From Bacillota bacterium (lineage in GTDB: Bacteria; Bacillota; Clostridia; Christensenellales; SZUA-584), in the NCBI GenBank assembly GCA_023406895.1, contig JAEXTV010000007.1, positions 124,001 to 188,000 of the forward strand: DNA of 64,000 bases, in the 5' to 3' direction. The notes below the pieces were generated by a model that saw only the letters and a program-made list of their open reading frames with translations, did not search any database and was not told the origin of the DNA. Of the stretch, positions 49,337 through 58,016 are shown one piece after another. The translations under genes and the position numbers were made by a program. The first letter of the stretch is position 1. Each line of letters starts with the position of its first letter.

Positions 49337-50902
49337 ATGGCTATCACACCGGTAACCAAAAATCGTGTGACCGGATTGGCGTCCGGCATGGATACGGATA
49401 CAATGGTTAAAAACATGCTGGCGTCCTATCAGGCGAAGCTGGATAAGCAAAACCAGACGACCACAAAACTGCAATGGAAGGCGGATGCGCTGAGGTCCGT
49501 CAATTCGCTGATTAAAACGTTCAGAGAGAGCAATTTAAGTGTGCTTAACGCGTCGAGCAATATGCTTTCCGCGTCAGCTTACAGCGCGTTTGATGTGGCG
49601 ATGCTGACCACGACGAGTGCGGTAACGGTCAAGGCGGGTTCGTCCGCCACGGAAGGCAAGGTGACCATCAACAGCATCACCCAGCTCGCTGAGGCGGCAA
49701 GCTTAAGCAGCACAGATGTGTTCACAACAGAGCTGAGCAGAGACACGGCGCTTAAGGATTTGGCCTTTACAAACGCATTAACGTTTCAGCAGAACGGAGA
49801 CGTCAAGGAAGTCAAGTTTTCGATCAACAACGTCGACTTTACGTTCAATGAGGATACGCTGCTGAGTGACATGATGAGCCAAATCAACGCATCGGATGCG
49901 GGCGTGAAAATCAGCTACAGCAGCTTAAAGGACGGCTTTACCATCACGTCCAAGACGACCGGCAGCGCCAGCAAGATTGATATCAAAAATACGGCAGGCA
50001 ACATGTTCTCTTATGTGGACACAGAAGGCAACACGGTGGCGGGCGCGCTTGGCATTGCGGCGCAAACCAAGAACGGGCAGGACGCGGTGCTCAAGATTGA
50101 TGGCTACGATGTGGTCAAATCGAGCAATACGTTCACGATCGACGGTATCACCTATACGCTGAACGGCGAGTATATTCCTGCCGACGAAAACGACAAGGGA
50201 ATTTCGTTTTCGGTCACAAAAAATGTGGACGCCGTCGTCGATAAAATATCCAAGTTTGTTGATTCATACAACGAACTGATAGGCAAGCTCCAGAGTATGA
50301 TCGGCGAGGAAGTTTACAGGTCTTATTCGCCGCTGACGGATGCCCAGAAAGATGAGATGTCGGATACCGATATTGAGAAGTGGGAAGAGAAGGCGAAAAG
50401 CGGCATGCTCCGCAACGATTCGAGTATTCAGTCGCTGCTGACGACGGTCAGAAAAGCGCTTTACACCACGGTGGAAGGCACGGGCATGAAGCTTTCGGAT
50501 ATCGGCCTCACCACAGGGGCTTATACCGACGGCGCCAAGATTACGCTCAATAAGGACAAGTTGAAAAACGCCTTGGAAACCAACCCGGACGCTGTCACAA
50601 GTCTTTTTGTCAAAACGTCAAAATCGACCGATGCCAACACAAAGTTTAACGAATCGGGTTTCGTGGCGCGGCTTTCGGATTCGCTGCTCAGTTATACCAA
50701 ACAGGCGACGGATGTTTCGCTTGATGCAATTGAGGACAGCATATCGGATTCTAAGGAAGAGGTGGACAAGCTCGAAGATAAGCTCAGCGCAAAGTCGGAG
50801 GCGCTGTATTTGAAATTCAGCGCGATGGAGTCAGCCCTCGCGAAGCTCAACAGCCAATCGAGCTGGCTGTCCTCGCTGTTTTCCTCAACGAGCTCATCAT
50901 AA
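49337..50902 (+). CDS. fliD: Flagellar filament cap protein FliD (HAP2)
   Basis: A 521-residue protein. The N-terminal FliD_N domain starts with RVTGLASGMDTDTMVKNMLA, a central flagellin-like hook region (FSINNVDFTFNEDT) follows, and the FliD_C domain ends with coiled-coil helices (LDAIEDSISDSKEEVDKLED). FliD caps the filament and folds flagellin at the tip. It is followed by fliS and a fliT-like gene, the usual order. An AAAGGAGG site lies before the ATG. Confidence 0.95.
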   Translation: MAITPVTKNRVTGLASGMDTDTMVKNMLASYQAKLDKQNQTTTKLQWKADALRSVNSLIKTFRESNLSVLNASSNMLSASAYSAFDVAMLTTTSAVTVKAGSSATEGKVTINSITQLAEAASLSSTDVFTTELSRDTALKDLAFTNALTFQQNGDVKEVKFSINNVDFTFNEDTLLSDMMSQINASDAGVKISYSSLKDGFTITSKTTGSASKIDIKNTAGNMFSYVDTEGNTVAGALGIAAQTKNGQDAVLKIDGYDVVKSSNTFTIDGITYTLNGEYIPADENDKGISFSVTKNVDAVVDKISKFVDSYNELIGKLQSMIGEEVYRSYSPLTDAQKDEMSDTDIEKWEEKAKSGMLRNDSSIQSLLTTVRKALYTTVEGTGMKLSDIGLTTGAYTDGAKITLNKDKLKNALETNPDAVTSLFVKTSKSTDANTKFNESGFVARLSDSLLSYTKQATDVSLDAIEDSISDSKEEVDKLEDKLSAKSEALYLKFSAMESALAKLNSQSSWLSSLFSSTSSS

Positions 50903-50932
50903 TACAAGCCACACACAAAGGAGAGGATAGAA

Positions 50933-51340
50933 ATGAGTGCGATGACCAATTCGTATCAGCAATATAAAAAACACAACGTTATGATGGCGAATCCGATTGA
51001 ACTCGTGATCATGTTGTATAACGGGGCTATCAAACAGCTGCATCTCGCGGAAATCACGATCGGAAACAAAGATGTGGAAGCGGCCAACGAGCATCTTCAG
51101 ACGGCTCAGGATATCATCATGGAACTCATGATGGGCCTTGATTTAAGCTACGGTATTGCGCAGGATCTCTTAAAACTCTATGAGTTTGTTCATCATGAAA
51201 TTGTGAGCATCAACGCCTCGAAAGACGCCTCCGGAATTACGCCGATTGTCAATATATTAAGCAGCCTTCGCGACGCGTGGGAGCAGGTGCGCAGAGAATA
51301 TAAAGGCGGCCTTTATTCGGCCGGACAGGAAGCCGAATGA
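50933..51340 (+). CDS. fliS: Flagellin export chaperone FliS
   Basis: A 135-residue helical protein with the family pattern SYQQYKKHNVMMANPIELVI followed by MLYNGAIKQLHLAE and a QDIIMELMMGLDLSYG segment. It binds the C-terminus of flagellin in the cytosol and keeps it unfolded for export. The stop overlaps the next gene by four bases. AAAGGAGAGG precedes the start. Confidence 0.94.
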   Translation: MSAMTNSYQQYKKHNVMMANPIELVIMLYNGAIKQLHLAEITIGNKDVEAANEHLQTAQDIIMELMMGLDLSYGIAQDLLKLYEFVHHEIVSINASKDASGITPIVNILSSLRDAWEQVRREYKGGLYSAGQEAE

Positions 51341-51753
51341 GTTTGACAGACCGGGACCAGCTGGGGATATTGCAGCTGAAAAAAGAATGGCTGACGAAAA
51401 TGCGTGAATTGACTGAGCATAGCGGAAATTTGCTTAAGAACGACGATGTCGACGCGTTTTCCAAAAGTCTCGAAGAACGTGAAGGCATCATCGGCAAGAT
51501 TGATGCCTTTTCAAAAATGGAGAAGCAGATTCCTGATACCCATGACGCGCAAATTCTTGTTTTAAAGCAGGAGATTCGTGGTATTATTCAAGAGATTATA
51601 AGACTGGACGAGCAAAACGAAGCGCTTGCGCGGCAAAAAATCGAGCTGTATAAAGTTGACCTTAAGAATCTGAACCAGAAGAAGAAAGGAATTGGCAAGT
51701 ACAAAAACGCGTATCAGAAGAACGACGCCTTTTATTTCGACGAAAAGAAGTAA
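51337..51753 (+). CDS. FliT/FlgN-like flagellar chaperone
   Basis: A 138-residue protein that is almost wholly helical coiled coil, with SLEEREGIIGKIDAFSKME near the middle and a Lys-rich end. Position directly after fliS and the shape match the FliT/FlgN class, which chaperones FliD or hook-associated proteins. Sequence similarity in this class is weak, so the exact member is uncertain. Confidence 0.65.
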   Translation: MSLTDRDQLGILQLKKEWLTKMRELTEHSGNLLKNDDVDAFSKSLEEREGIIGKIDAFSKMEKQIPDTHDAQILVLKQEIRGIIQEIIRLDEQNEALARQKIELYKVDLKNLNQKKKGIGKYKNAYQKNDAFYFDEKK

Positions 51754-51776
51754 GCTGCCAGGGTGGAGACGGTAAA

Positions 51777-52229
51777 ATGAAAGTATCGGATGTCAACCAC
51801 ATCGTCACCGATAATATGGAGCGTTATACGGCAGTTGACAGACAAGCCGCCCCGGATTCGGGCATGGCTTTTTTTCGCCAGTTGACTACGCTCAACGAGG
51901 CTCAGTACCAGCTGTATCTTGCCGAGCTTCAGGAAAAGATTTACAAGCAAGGAGAAAAGATAAAAGGGAAAGCGGATATCAAGGCATTTGCGGAATACAG
52001 GATGCTGATCAGTGAGCTGCTCGGTGAAGCGGCGAGCAACGCTTTCGCGTGTGTGAAGTCAAGCGTCTTTGACGCGAGAGGGCGGCACAAGGTTTTTCTT
52101 GTGATCAGAAATGTCAATTTAAAGCTTGAGGAACTCGCAAGGGAGATTCTGTCCTATCAGCGGGACAATTTGAAGCTGCTGCAAATGGTGGACGATATTC
52201 GGGGAATGTTGGTAGATTTATTTTTATAG
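51777..52229 (+). CDS. YaaR (DUF327) family protein
   Basis: A 150-residue helical protein. SGMAFFRQLTTLNEAQYQLY, EYRMLISELLGEAASNAF and VFDARGRHKVFLVIRNVNLK are typical of the YaaR/DUF327 family, common in motile Firmicutes and often located with flagellar genes. Molecular function is not known. It sits between the fliT-like gene and cheW in the same direction. Confidence 0.8.
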   Translation: MKVSDVNHIVTDNMERYTAVDRQAAPDSGMAFFRQLTTLNEAQYQLYLAELQEKIYKQGEKIKGKADIKAFAEYRMLISELLGEAASNAFACVKSSVFDARGRHKVFLVIRNVNLKLEELAREILSYQRDNLKLLQMVDDIRGMLVDLFL

Positions 52230-52265
52230 TGAGATCAGACAGATTTTTTTGAGGAGGAAAGCGTG

Positions 52266-52757
52266 ATGAACATGGAAAACGAATTGTTTGAACAGGAAGA
52301 GGATACTCAGCACGGCCGTTTTTTAACATTCAATCTGGGCGACGAGATTTACGGAATTGAGATTCAGTATGTCACCGAAATCATTGGCCTGCAGCAGATT
52401 ACCAAAATACCCGAAGTTGCCGAATACATCAAGGGTATCATCAATCTTCGCGGCAAAATCATTCCCGTCATCGATATGCGGCTCAAGTTTAATAAAGAAG
52501 CTATTGAATACGACGACAGAACATGCATCGTCGTGGTGGATACTCAGGAGATGGTTGTCGGGCTGATTGTAGACAAAGTGGCCGAGGTTTTAACCATTGA
52601 TGATGAAAACATTGCGCCTCCGCCCAGCTACAAATCGGGCATCCGCAACCGGTATATTCACGGTATCGGAAAAATCGGCGATGTGGTCACGCTGCTGCTG
52701 GACTGCAAAAAGCTATTTGACGATCAGGAAACGCAGGAGATCAGTGAAATCGAATAA
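52266..52757 (+). CDS. cheW: Chemotaxis adaptor CheW
   Basis: A 163-residue protein with the SH3-like CheW fold: FLTFNLGDEIYGIEIQYVTE, KIPEVAEYIKGIINLRGKII, PVIDMRLKF, and VGLIVDKVAEVLTIDDENI. It links receptors to CheA. An AGGAGG site fits the ATG at 52266; an in-frame GTG three bases before is possible. A hairpin terminator follows directly, so part of the flagellar transcript ends here. Confidence 0.95.
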   Translation: MNMENELFEQEEDTQHGRFLTFNLGDEIYGIEIQYVTEIIGLQQITKIPEVAEYIKGIINLRGKIIPVIDMRLKFNKEAIEYDDRTCIVVVDTQEMVVGLIVDKVAEVLTIDDENIAPPPSYKSGIRNRYIHGIGKIGDVVTLLLDCKKLFDDQETQEISEIE

Positions 52758-52767
52758 GAAACAAAAA

Positions 52768-52793
52768 AACCGGCAGTCACTGCCGTGTTTTTT
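52768..52793 (+). terminator. Terminator after cheW
   Basis: CGGCAG (52771-52776) and CTGCCG (52780-52785) form a stem with a three-base loop, followed by G and T6 or more. Confidence 0.8.
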
Positions 52794-52805
52794 ATATGAG
52801 AAAAA

Positions 52806-52861
52806 TTGACTTAAAGGCTGTAAAAATATAATTTTTGGTGAAACGGGGGAGACATCTCCCC
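52806..52861 (+). promoter_or_regulatory. Internal promoter and 5' hairpin before cheR
   Basis: TTGACT (52806-52811) and TATAAT (52827-52832) are 15 bp apart, a short spacer. A message starting near 52839 would open with the hairpin GGGGAG/CTCCCC (about 52846-52861), close to its 5' end, where such stems often stabilise RNA. The cheR start at 52883 has no ribosome-binding site of its own. Confidence 0.45.
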
Positions 52862-52882
52862 TCTTTGCACCCGCAGATAAAA

Positions 52883-53701
52883 ATGATAACAATTAATGAT
52901 AAAGAATTTTATATGCTGGTTGATTACATGCAGAAAAATTACGGAATCAACCTGATTAAAAAGCGGACGCTGATAGAGAGCCGGCTGAATAATTATCTGA
53001 CGGCTGGCGGCTTCAGCGATTATTCGTCCTTTTTGGAATGCGCGCTGAATGACCCGACGGGTGAACAGCTCAACCAGATATTAAACCGTTTGACCACAAA
53101 CTATTCTTATTTTATGCGGGAATGGGACCATTTCCAGTACTTTAAAGATAAGGTATTGCCCGAGTTGAGTGCCGGTATCAAAGATCATGATCTTCGAATC
53201 TGGAGCGCCGGATGCTCAACGGGACAGGAGCCCTACACGCTGGCCATGCTGACTGCCGATTATTTCGGCAGCGAAAAAGGCCGGTGGGATACCAAGGTGC
53301 TCGCGACGGATATATCCTTAAAGGCGCTCGATGCGGCGATTCTTGGGATTTATGATGACGAGTGTTTGAAAAACGTTCCGGCAAACTGGAAAAAGAACCA
53401 TTTTGATAAGATGCCGGACGGCGGCAACTGGCAGGTGAACGACGCGCTCAAAAAAGAGGTGATATTCAGGCGGTATAACCTCATAGAAGGGCAGTTCCCC
53501 TTTAAAAAGAAGTTCCATGTCATTTTCTGCCGGAATGTGATGATTTACTTTAACGATCAGACCAAAAAAACACTGATCGGCAAGTTTTATAACGCGCTGG
53601 AACCGGGCGGTTACTTGTTTGTCGGGCAGTCTGAAACGGTTGACAGATCAGAGTTTCATTTCAAGAGTCTGATTCCATCCGTATATAAGAAGGTAGGGTG
53701 A
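52883..53701 (+). CDS. cheR: Chemoreceptor methyltransferase CheR
   Basis: A 272-residue SAM-dependent methyltransferase that methylates receptor glutamates. An N-terminal helical domain (KNYGINLIKKRTLIESRL) is followed by the catalytic domain with LRIWSAGCSTGQEPYTLAML (the SAM-binding GxSxGxE-type loop), ATDISLKALDAA, and FHVIFCRNVMIYF. The frame is open upstream to 52835, but family N-termini begin near MITINDKEF, so I prefer the ATG at 52883 despite its weak ribosome-binding site. The stop is close to the cheB start. Confidence 0.93.
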   Translation: MITINDKEFYMLVDYMQKNYGINLIKKRTLIESRLNNYLTAGGFSDYSSFLECALNDPTGEQLNQILNRLTTNYSYFMREWDHFQYFKDKVLPELSAGIKDHDLRIWSAGCSTGQEPYTLAMLTADYFGSEKGRWDTKVLATDISLKALDAAILGIYDDECLKNVPANWKKNHFDKMPDGGNWQVNDALKKEVIFRRYNLIEGQFPFKKKFHVIFCRNVMIYFNDQTKKTLIGKFYNALEPGGYLFVGQSETVDRSEFHFKSLIPSVYKKVG

Positions 53702-53706
53702 TAGAT

Positions 53707-54759
53707 ATGGCGGCAAAAGCAGTCAGAGTATTGGTTGTTGATGATTCCATGTTTATGAGAGAGTATATCTCATCCGCACTGTCGGGCGATCCGGGGATCG
53801 AAATCGTCGGCAAGGCCGGTGATCCCTTTGAAGCCCGGGACAAGATACTCGAATTAAAGCCCGACGTCATGACCCTTGATATCAATATGCCGAAAATGAA
53901 CGGCATTGAGTTTTTAAAGAAGCTGATGCCGCAGTACCCGCTGCCGGTTGTGGTTATCAGCGCAGTCAGCAGCAGCGTTTTTGATGCGCTGGATGCGGGC
54001 GCCGTTGACTTTATTACCAAGCCCGAGCTTAAAACAGAACGCGACAAACTGCAGTTTATTTCCGAAATGACGGTGAAAATAAAAATCGCATCGATTGCCA
54101 AGGTGGGGCAGTATAAACACAGCCCGGCAAGAAGCGAGGTGCTCAGGAAATCGGGTGTATCGGATAAAAAAGGCATTATCGCCATCGGCGCATCCACGGG
54201 CGGTACGGAAGCGACGCTTTCCATTTTGCGCGAACTTGGAAGCGACCTGCCCGGCATCGTGATCGTTCAGCATATGCCCCCTGTGTTCACGCGGCTTTAT
54301 GCCGAACGTTTAAACAACATATGCGCGATGGAAGTTAAAGAGGCCAAAGACAGGGATGAGGTGAGGCCCGGCACCGTGCTGATTGCGGAGGGGGGCCTGC
54401 ATATGGGCGTGGTTCGGCGCGGAAGCGGTTTCGTGGTGGAATGCCGCGAGGGCGAGAAAATCAGCGGCCACTGCCCGTCAGTGGATTATTTGTTTGATTC
54501 GGTTGCCAAATTACAGGGTATCAATCGTTTGGGCATCATCATGACGGGGATGGGCAGCGATGGTGCAAAAGGGCTGCTGGCCATGCGGCAAAGCGGTGCG
54601 TCCACAATCGGGCAGGATCAAAAAACGTGCGTGGTCTATGGGATGCCTGCGGTGGCCAATAAAATCGGTGCGGTGGAAAAAGAGATGCCGCTGGGCGCGA
54701 TTGCCCGCGGAATTTACGACTGGTATGGCCGGTGCTGCCGTCCCGAAGAAAACCGCTAA
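53707..54759 (+). CDS. cheB: Chemoreceptor methylesterase/response regulator CheB
   Basis: A 350-residue protein. The N-terminal receiver domain has VVDDSMFMREY and phosphorylation site Asp58 (MTLDINMPKMNG). The C-terminal esterase/deamidase domain carries the Ser-His-Asp triad: Ser163 in AIGASTGGTEA, His189 in VQHMPP and Asp285 in MTGMGSDGA. It removes receptor methyl groups opposite to CheR. The ATG at 53707 fits an AAGGTAGG site; a GTG at 53698 overlapping cheR is the alternative. Confidence 0.96.
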   Translation: MAAKAVRVLVVDDSMFMREYISSALSGDPGIEIVGKAGDPFEARDKILELKPDVMTLDINMPKMNGIEFLKKLMPQYPLPVVVISAVSSSVFDALDAGAVDFITKPELKTERDKLQFISEMTVKIKIASIAKVGQYKHSPARSEVLRKSGVSDKKGIIAIGASTGGTEATLSILRELGSDLPGIVIVQHMPPVFTRLYAERLNNICAMEVKEAKDRDEVRPGTVLIAEGGLHMGVVRRGSGFVVECREGEKISGHCPSVDYLFDSVAKLQGINRLGIIMTGMGSDGAKGLLAMRQSGASTIGQDQKTCVVYGMPAVANKIGAVEKEMPLGAIARGIYDWYGRCCRPEENR

Positions 54760-54793
54760 AGAAAATGACACAAAGAAACGATAATACAATTGT

Positions 54794-55432
54794 ATGAACA
54801 GTGTTGAAAGTATTTATCTTGAAAAGCTCAGCAAATTTCAAAGCGTGCTGGAAACGAAAGCCGCGAAGGTCGGGGGCGTTTCGGGCACCTTCGGAGATAT
54901 ACTGAGCGGCGTGGAACAGCGCATGGGACTGAGCAGTGCGGAGACCAACGCCGCGTCCAACGCTTACGATGCGTTTTCGGGCTATACAGGCGGCCAGCCG
55001 CTTGCCGTATCGGCGTCCACGAGCGAGATTGAATCGGCAGTGAGTCAGGCAGCCCGACAGACAGGGCTTGATCCGGCGCTGATTAAGGCGGTCATACAGG
55101 TGGAATCCTCGTTCCGCACCGACGCGGTGTCAAGCTGCGGCGCACAAGGGCTTATGCAGCTGATGCCGGGCACGGCAAGGTCGCTCGGTGTCACGAATTC
55201 ATTTGACGCTTATCAGAATGTGATGGGCGGCAGCACCTATTTACAGCAGCAGCTGGAGCGTTTTGGCGATATCCGGCTCGCGCTCGCGGCATACAACACG
55301 GGGCCGGGGCGCATCGGCGGCCTTGACATCTCGAACGCGGACGACCCGCAGCAGTATGCAAGGATATCCGAAGGCGTGCGGGGGTATGTGGATAAGGTGA
55401 TGAAATACTATAAGCAGTTTGCGGCTGTTTAG
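54794..55432 (+). CDS. Soluble lytic transglycosylase (SLT) in the flagellar operon
   Basis: A 212-residue protein with an N-terminal linker (1-85) and a C-terminal SLT/GEWL domain. Catalytic Glu104 lies in AVIQVESSFRTDAVS, followed by the family motifs GAQGLMQLMPGTA and ALAAYNTGPGRI. It cuts the glycan backbone of peptidoglycan, probably to open a path for the flagellar rod in front of flgB-flgC (inference). No signal peptide is evident, so export may use the flagellar apparatus. Weak ribosome-binding site. Confidence 0.9.
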   Translation: MNSVESIYLEKLSKFQSVLETKAAKVGGVSGTFGDILSGVEQRMGLSSAETNAASNAYDAFSGYTGGQPLAVSASTSEIESAVSQAARQTGLDPALIKAVIQVESSFRTDAVSSCGAQGLMQLMPGTARSLGVTNSFDAYQNVMGGSTYLQQQLERFGDIRLALAAYNTGPGRIGGLDISNADDPQQYARISEGVRGYVDKVMKYYKQFAAV

Positions 55433-55440
55433 GGGGCGCA

Positions 55441-55839
55441 ATGATCGACAAGTTGTTTAACAATGTGAATATGCTCCAAAAAGGGCTGGATGCCTCGTGG
55501 CTTAAAAACGAGGTGATTTCCAATAACATTGCCAACGTGGATACGCCAAATTTCAAAAGCTCGAAGGTGTCTTTTGAAGAAGCGTTTGAAGCCGCGCTGA
55601 CTACGGGTGATTTGACGGCCAAAAAAACGAGAGCGGGACACATCGATTTTTCGTCACAAGGCATGCAAGCGGCCGTTCATACAAGCGCAGGCACATCCGA
55701 AGGACTGGACGGCAACAACGTGGACATCGATTACGAGAACACCGAGCTCGCGAAAAATTCAATATTATACAATACGCTGGTTGAGCAGGTTTCCAGTGAG
55801 TTCAGAAAGCTCAGCGCGGCGATTAACAACGTGGAGTAG
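55441..55839 (+). CDS. flgB: Flagellar basal-body rod protein FlgB
   Basis: A 132-residue proximal rod protein. The conserved N-terminal rod motif is SWLKNEVISNNIANVDTPNF followed by KSSKVSFEEAF, and the C-terminal helix ends VSSEFRKLSAAINN. It assembles with FlgC, FlgF/G and FliE between the MS ring and the hook. It starts eight bases after the lytic transglycosylase stop. Confidence 0.95.
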   Translation: MIDKLFNNVNMLQKGLDASWLKNEVISNNIANVDTPNFKSSKVSFEEAFEAALTTGDLTAKKTRAGHIDFSSQGMQAAVHTSAGTSEGLDGNNVDIDYENTELAKNSILYNTLVEQVSSEFRKLSAAINNVE

Positions 55840-55846
55840 TGTGCCA

Positions 55847-56269
55847 ATGGGATTTTTATCATCGCTTGACATCAGCGCTTCGGCTTTAACGGCCCAGCGC
55901 ATGCGTATGAACGTGATCAGTGAGAACATCGCCAACGCGGATACCACACGTACCGCGGATGGGGAGCCTTACCGCAGAAGAGTCGTCACAATGGGCGAAA
56001 AGCCCTCAGCATTTTCAGACGCGCTGCATTCGGCCACGGGCGGCGGGGTCATGGTCACAGGTATTGTGGAGGATGCCTCCAGCTTTGAATATGAATATGA
56101 TCCGACGCATCCCGACGCGAATGCGCAGGGGTATGTGGCGTATCCCAACGTGGATGAAACCGAGGAGATTATCGACCTGATGTCTGCGACAAGATCGTAT
56201 GAAGCCAATGTGACGGCGCTCAACGCCACCAAGAGCATGGCGATCAAAGCGCTGGAAATCAGCGGTTAG
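55847..56269 (+). CDS. flgC: Flagellar basal-body rod protein FlgC
   Basis: A 140-residue rod protein. SLDISASALTAQRMRMNVIS followed by ENIANADTTRT is the N-terminal rod motif; GYVAYPNVDETEEIIDLMSA and the helix TRSYEANVTALNATKSM are the family C-terminus. The ATG at 55847 has a GGAG site; the frame is open upstream inside flgB without a better start. It lies between flgB and fliE as usual. Confidence 0.95.
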   Translation: MGFLSSLDISASALTAQRMRMNVISENIANADTTRTADGEPYRRRVVTMGEKPSAFSDALHSATGGGVMVTGIVEDASSFEYEYDPTHPDANAQGYVAYPNVDETEEIIDLMSATRSYEANVTALNATKSMAIKALEISG

Positions 56270-56285
56270 AAAGAGGGGATGACGC

Positions 56286-56579
56286 ATGCAGATCAGTGGT
56301 ATCAGTAACGGGTTAGCCGGCATCGATTCGATCGGCAGCACGGGTAAAAAAACGACAGAGAGCAGCTTTACAGACATTTTAAGCGATGCGCTCAACAGTG
56401 CACGGGAGGCGGAGAGCACCTCGGCAAACGAAAACGCCGCGCTGCTGACGGGAGAGACGGACGACCTGCACACGCCGCTCATCGAGTCTCAAAAGGCGGA
56501 GCTGGCGCTGGATCTCGCGATACAAATCAGAAACAAAGTGATCAACGCCTACAATCAAGTGATGAATATGCAGGTGTAA
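56286..56579 (+). CDS. fliE: Flagellar hook-basal body protein FliE
   Basis: A 97-residue protein that joins the rod to the MS ring. The C-terminal pattern SQKAELALDLAIQIRNKVIN followed by AYNQVMNMQV is diagnostic. In related Firmicutes fliF and fliG follow at once; here a 74-bp gap leads to fliO instead. No terminator is visible in the gap. Confidence 0.95.
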   Translation: MQISGISNGLAGIDSIGSTGKKTTESSFTDILSDALNSAREAESTSANENAALLTGETDDLHTPLIESQKAELALDLAIQIRNKVINAYNQVMNMQV

Positions 56580-56653
56580 TTTCTGGAAGCATATTAACTG
56601 TTTCACATAATTTAATTTGGGTTATAAAAGTGTAGGCTGAAAGGGGATCTTTC

Positions 56654-57154
56654 ATGGGCGACAATAGCTGGTCTACGCTTTTTTATATTATCATTATGGT
56701 AGCCGTTCTTTTGGCGGCTTATTTTACGACCAAATATTTATCGGGAAAAGCAAGACGTATCGTTAAAAGCAGGCATATCGTCGTTCTGGATCGCATGGGC
56801 ATCGCAAAGGATAAGATGTTGCTGCTGGTTAAGGTGGGGGATAAAAGCATGCTGCTCGGCGTCACCAATCAGAACATCAACGCACTCGGAGAGGTGGATA
56901 TCGACGAGTCGCCGGTCGCCGAAGACGAACCCAAAGCCACACCGGGTGCGCTTTCTAAATTTGCCGAAATTCTTACAAACGCGAGAAAAGCCCCAAGCGA
57001 CCTCGCGAAAGCAAGGCGGGAAGCGAGGGAAAAGAAAGCCGCACAGCCGGAGCCGCGTGATGCCATAGAAAATGATTATATCGATCAGATCACGCGTGCC
57101 ATAGAAAGACGGAAAAACTTAAAAACCCATGACAACGAGGGAACGGATGAATAA
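56654..57154 (+). CDS. fliO: Flagellar export protein FliO
   Basis: A 166-residue protein with one N-terminal membrane helix (FYIIIMVAVLLAAYFTTKYL) and a small cytosolic domain (SRHIVVLDRMGIAKDKMLLL, then VKVGDKSMLLGV). The C-terminus is charged and variable. FliO helps FliP assemble in the export gate. An AAAGGGGA site precedes the ATG, and the end overlaps fliP by eight bases. Confidence 0.88.
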   Translation: MGDNSWSTLFYIIIMVAVLLAAYFTTKYLSGKARRIVKSRHIVVLDRMGIAKDKMLLLVKVGDKSMLLGVTNQNINALGEVDIDESPVAEDEPKATPGALSKFAEILTNARKAPSDLAKARREAREKKAAQPEPRDAIENDYIDQITRAIERRKNLKTHDNEGTDE

Positions 57155-57968
57155 TCTTGTCACACAGCCGCCGCATCAAAAACGGCGGCGTCGTCTGTTT
57201 GGAATAAAAATTGCACTTGTCATCATTCTTTGCCTGTCTCTTGTGATTTTGATGGCAGGCTGCTCGGCCATTTCAGGCTCAGATCAAACGGGGACGGATC
57301 CGCAGGGCGACAAAGGGGTGCTCGGCGGGCTGCTCGGCGACCGCGGCGACACGGTGGATATCGTGCTGCTGCTCACCGTATTGTCACTGCTGCCCTCAAT
57401 ACTCATCATGCTGACGTGCTTCCCGAGGATCATCATTGTGCTGTCGCTGGTCAGAAACGGGCTCGGGCTTCAGCAGATGCCGCCCAACCAGGTGCTGATC
57501 GGTCTGGCGCTGTTTTTAACGTTTTTTGTAATGTCGCCGGTGATCAACGATATCAATGTCAATGCGTATCAGCCGTACGTGGCAAACGAGATCACTGAGG
57601 ACGAAGCGCTGGATCGGGCCATGGAGCCGGTCAGAGACTTCATGTTCAAGCAGACCTTCAAAAGTGACTTGACATACTTTGCATCCGTGTCCGAAGCGGA
57701 TAAGGACATTGAAGATTTGCAGGAAGTGTCCAACACGGCACTGATTCCCGCTTTTATAACCAGTGAAATCAAACGCGGTTTTGAGATCGGGTTTCTGCTC
57801 TACATACCGTTTATTGTGCTTGATATGATTGTGGCGAGTGTGCTGATGTCGATGGGCATGATGATGCTGCCGCCGATCGTGATATCACTGCCCTTTAAAG
57901 TGCTGCTGTTTGTGCTGGTGGACGGCTGGACGTTAACCGTTCAGACGCTGATCTCGAGCTTCGGCTAG
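57147..57968 (+). CDS. fliP: Flagellar export gate protein FliP
   Basis: A 273-residue membrane protein. After a cleavable signal (IKIALVIILCLSLVILMAGC) and a linker, the FliP core has LTVLSLLPSILIMLTCFPRI, LRNG-type RNGLGLQQMPPNQVLIGLAL and the C-terminal MGMMMLPPIVISLPFKVLLF. The signal ends in MAGC, close to a lipobox, which is unusual for FliP. With FliQ and FliR it forms the export channel. I chose the ATG at 57147 for its GAGGGA site; one at 57129 is in frame. Confidence 0.95.
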   Translation: MNNLVTQPPHQKRRRRLFGIKIALVIILCLSLVILMAGCSAISGSDQTGTDPQGDKGVLGGLLGDRGDTVDIVLLLTVLSLLPSILIMLTCFPRIIIVLSLVRNGLGLQQMPPNQVLIGLALFLTFFVMSPVINDINVNAYQPYVANEITEDEALDRAMEPVRDFMFKQTFKSDLTYFASVSEADKDIEDLQEVSNTALIPAFITSEIKRGFEIGFLLYIPFIVLDMIVASVLMSMGMMMLPPIVISLPFKVLLFVLVDGWTLTVQTLISSFG

Positions 57969-58016
57969 CGGAAATAACGGTTCTGTTTTAACTCAAACGT
58001 AAGGAGGTCGTGAAGG

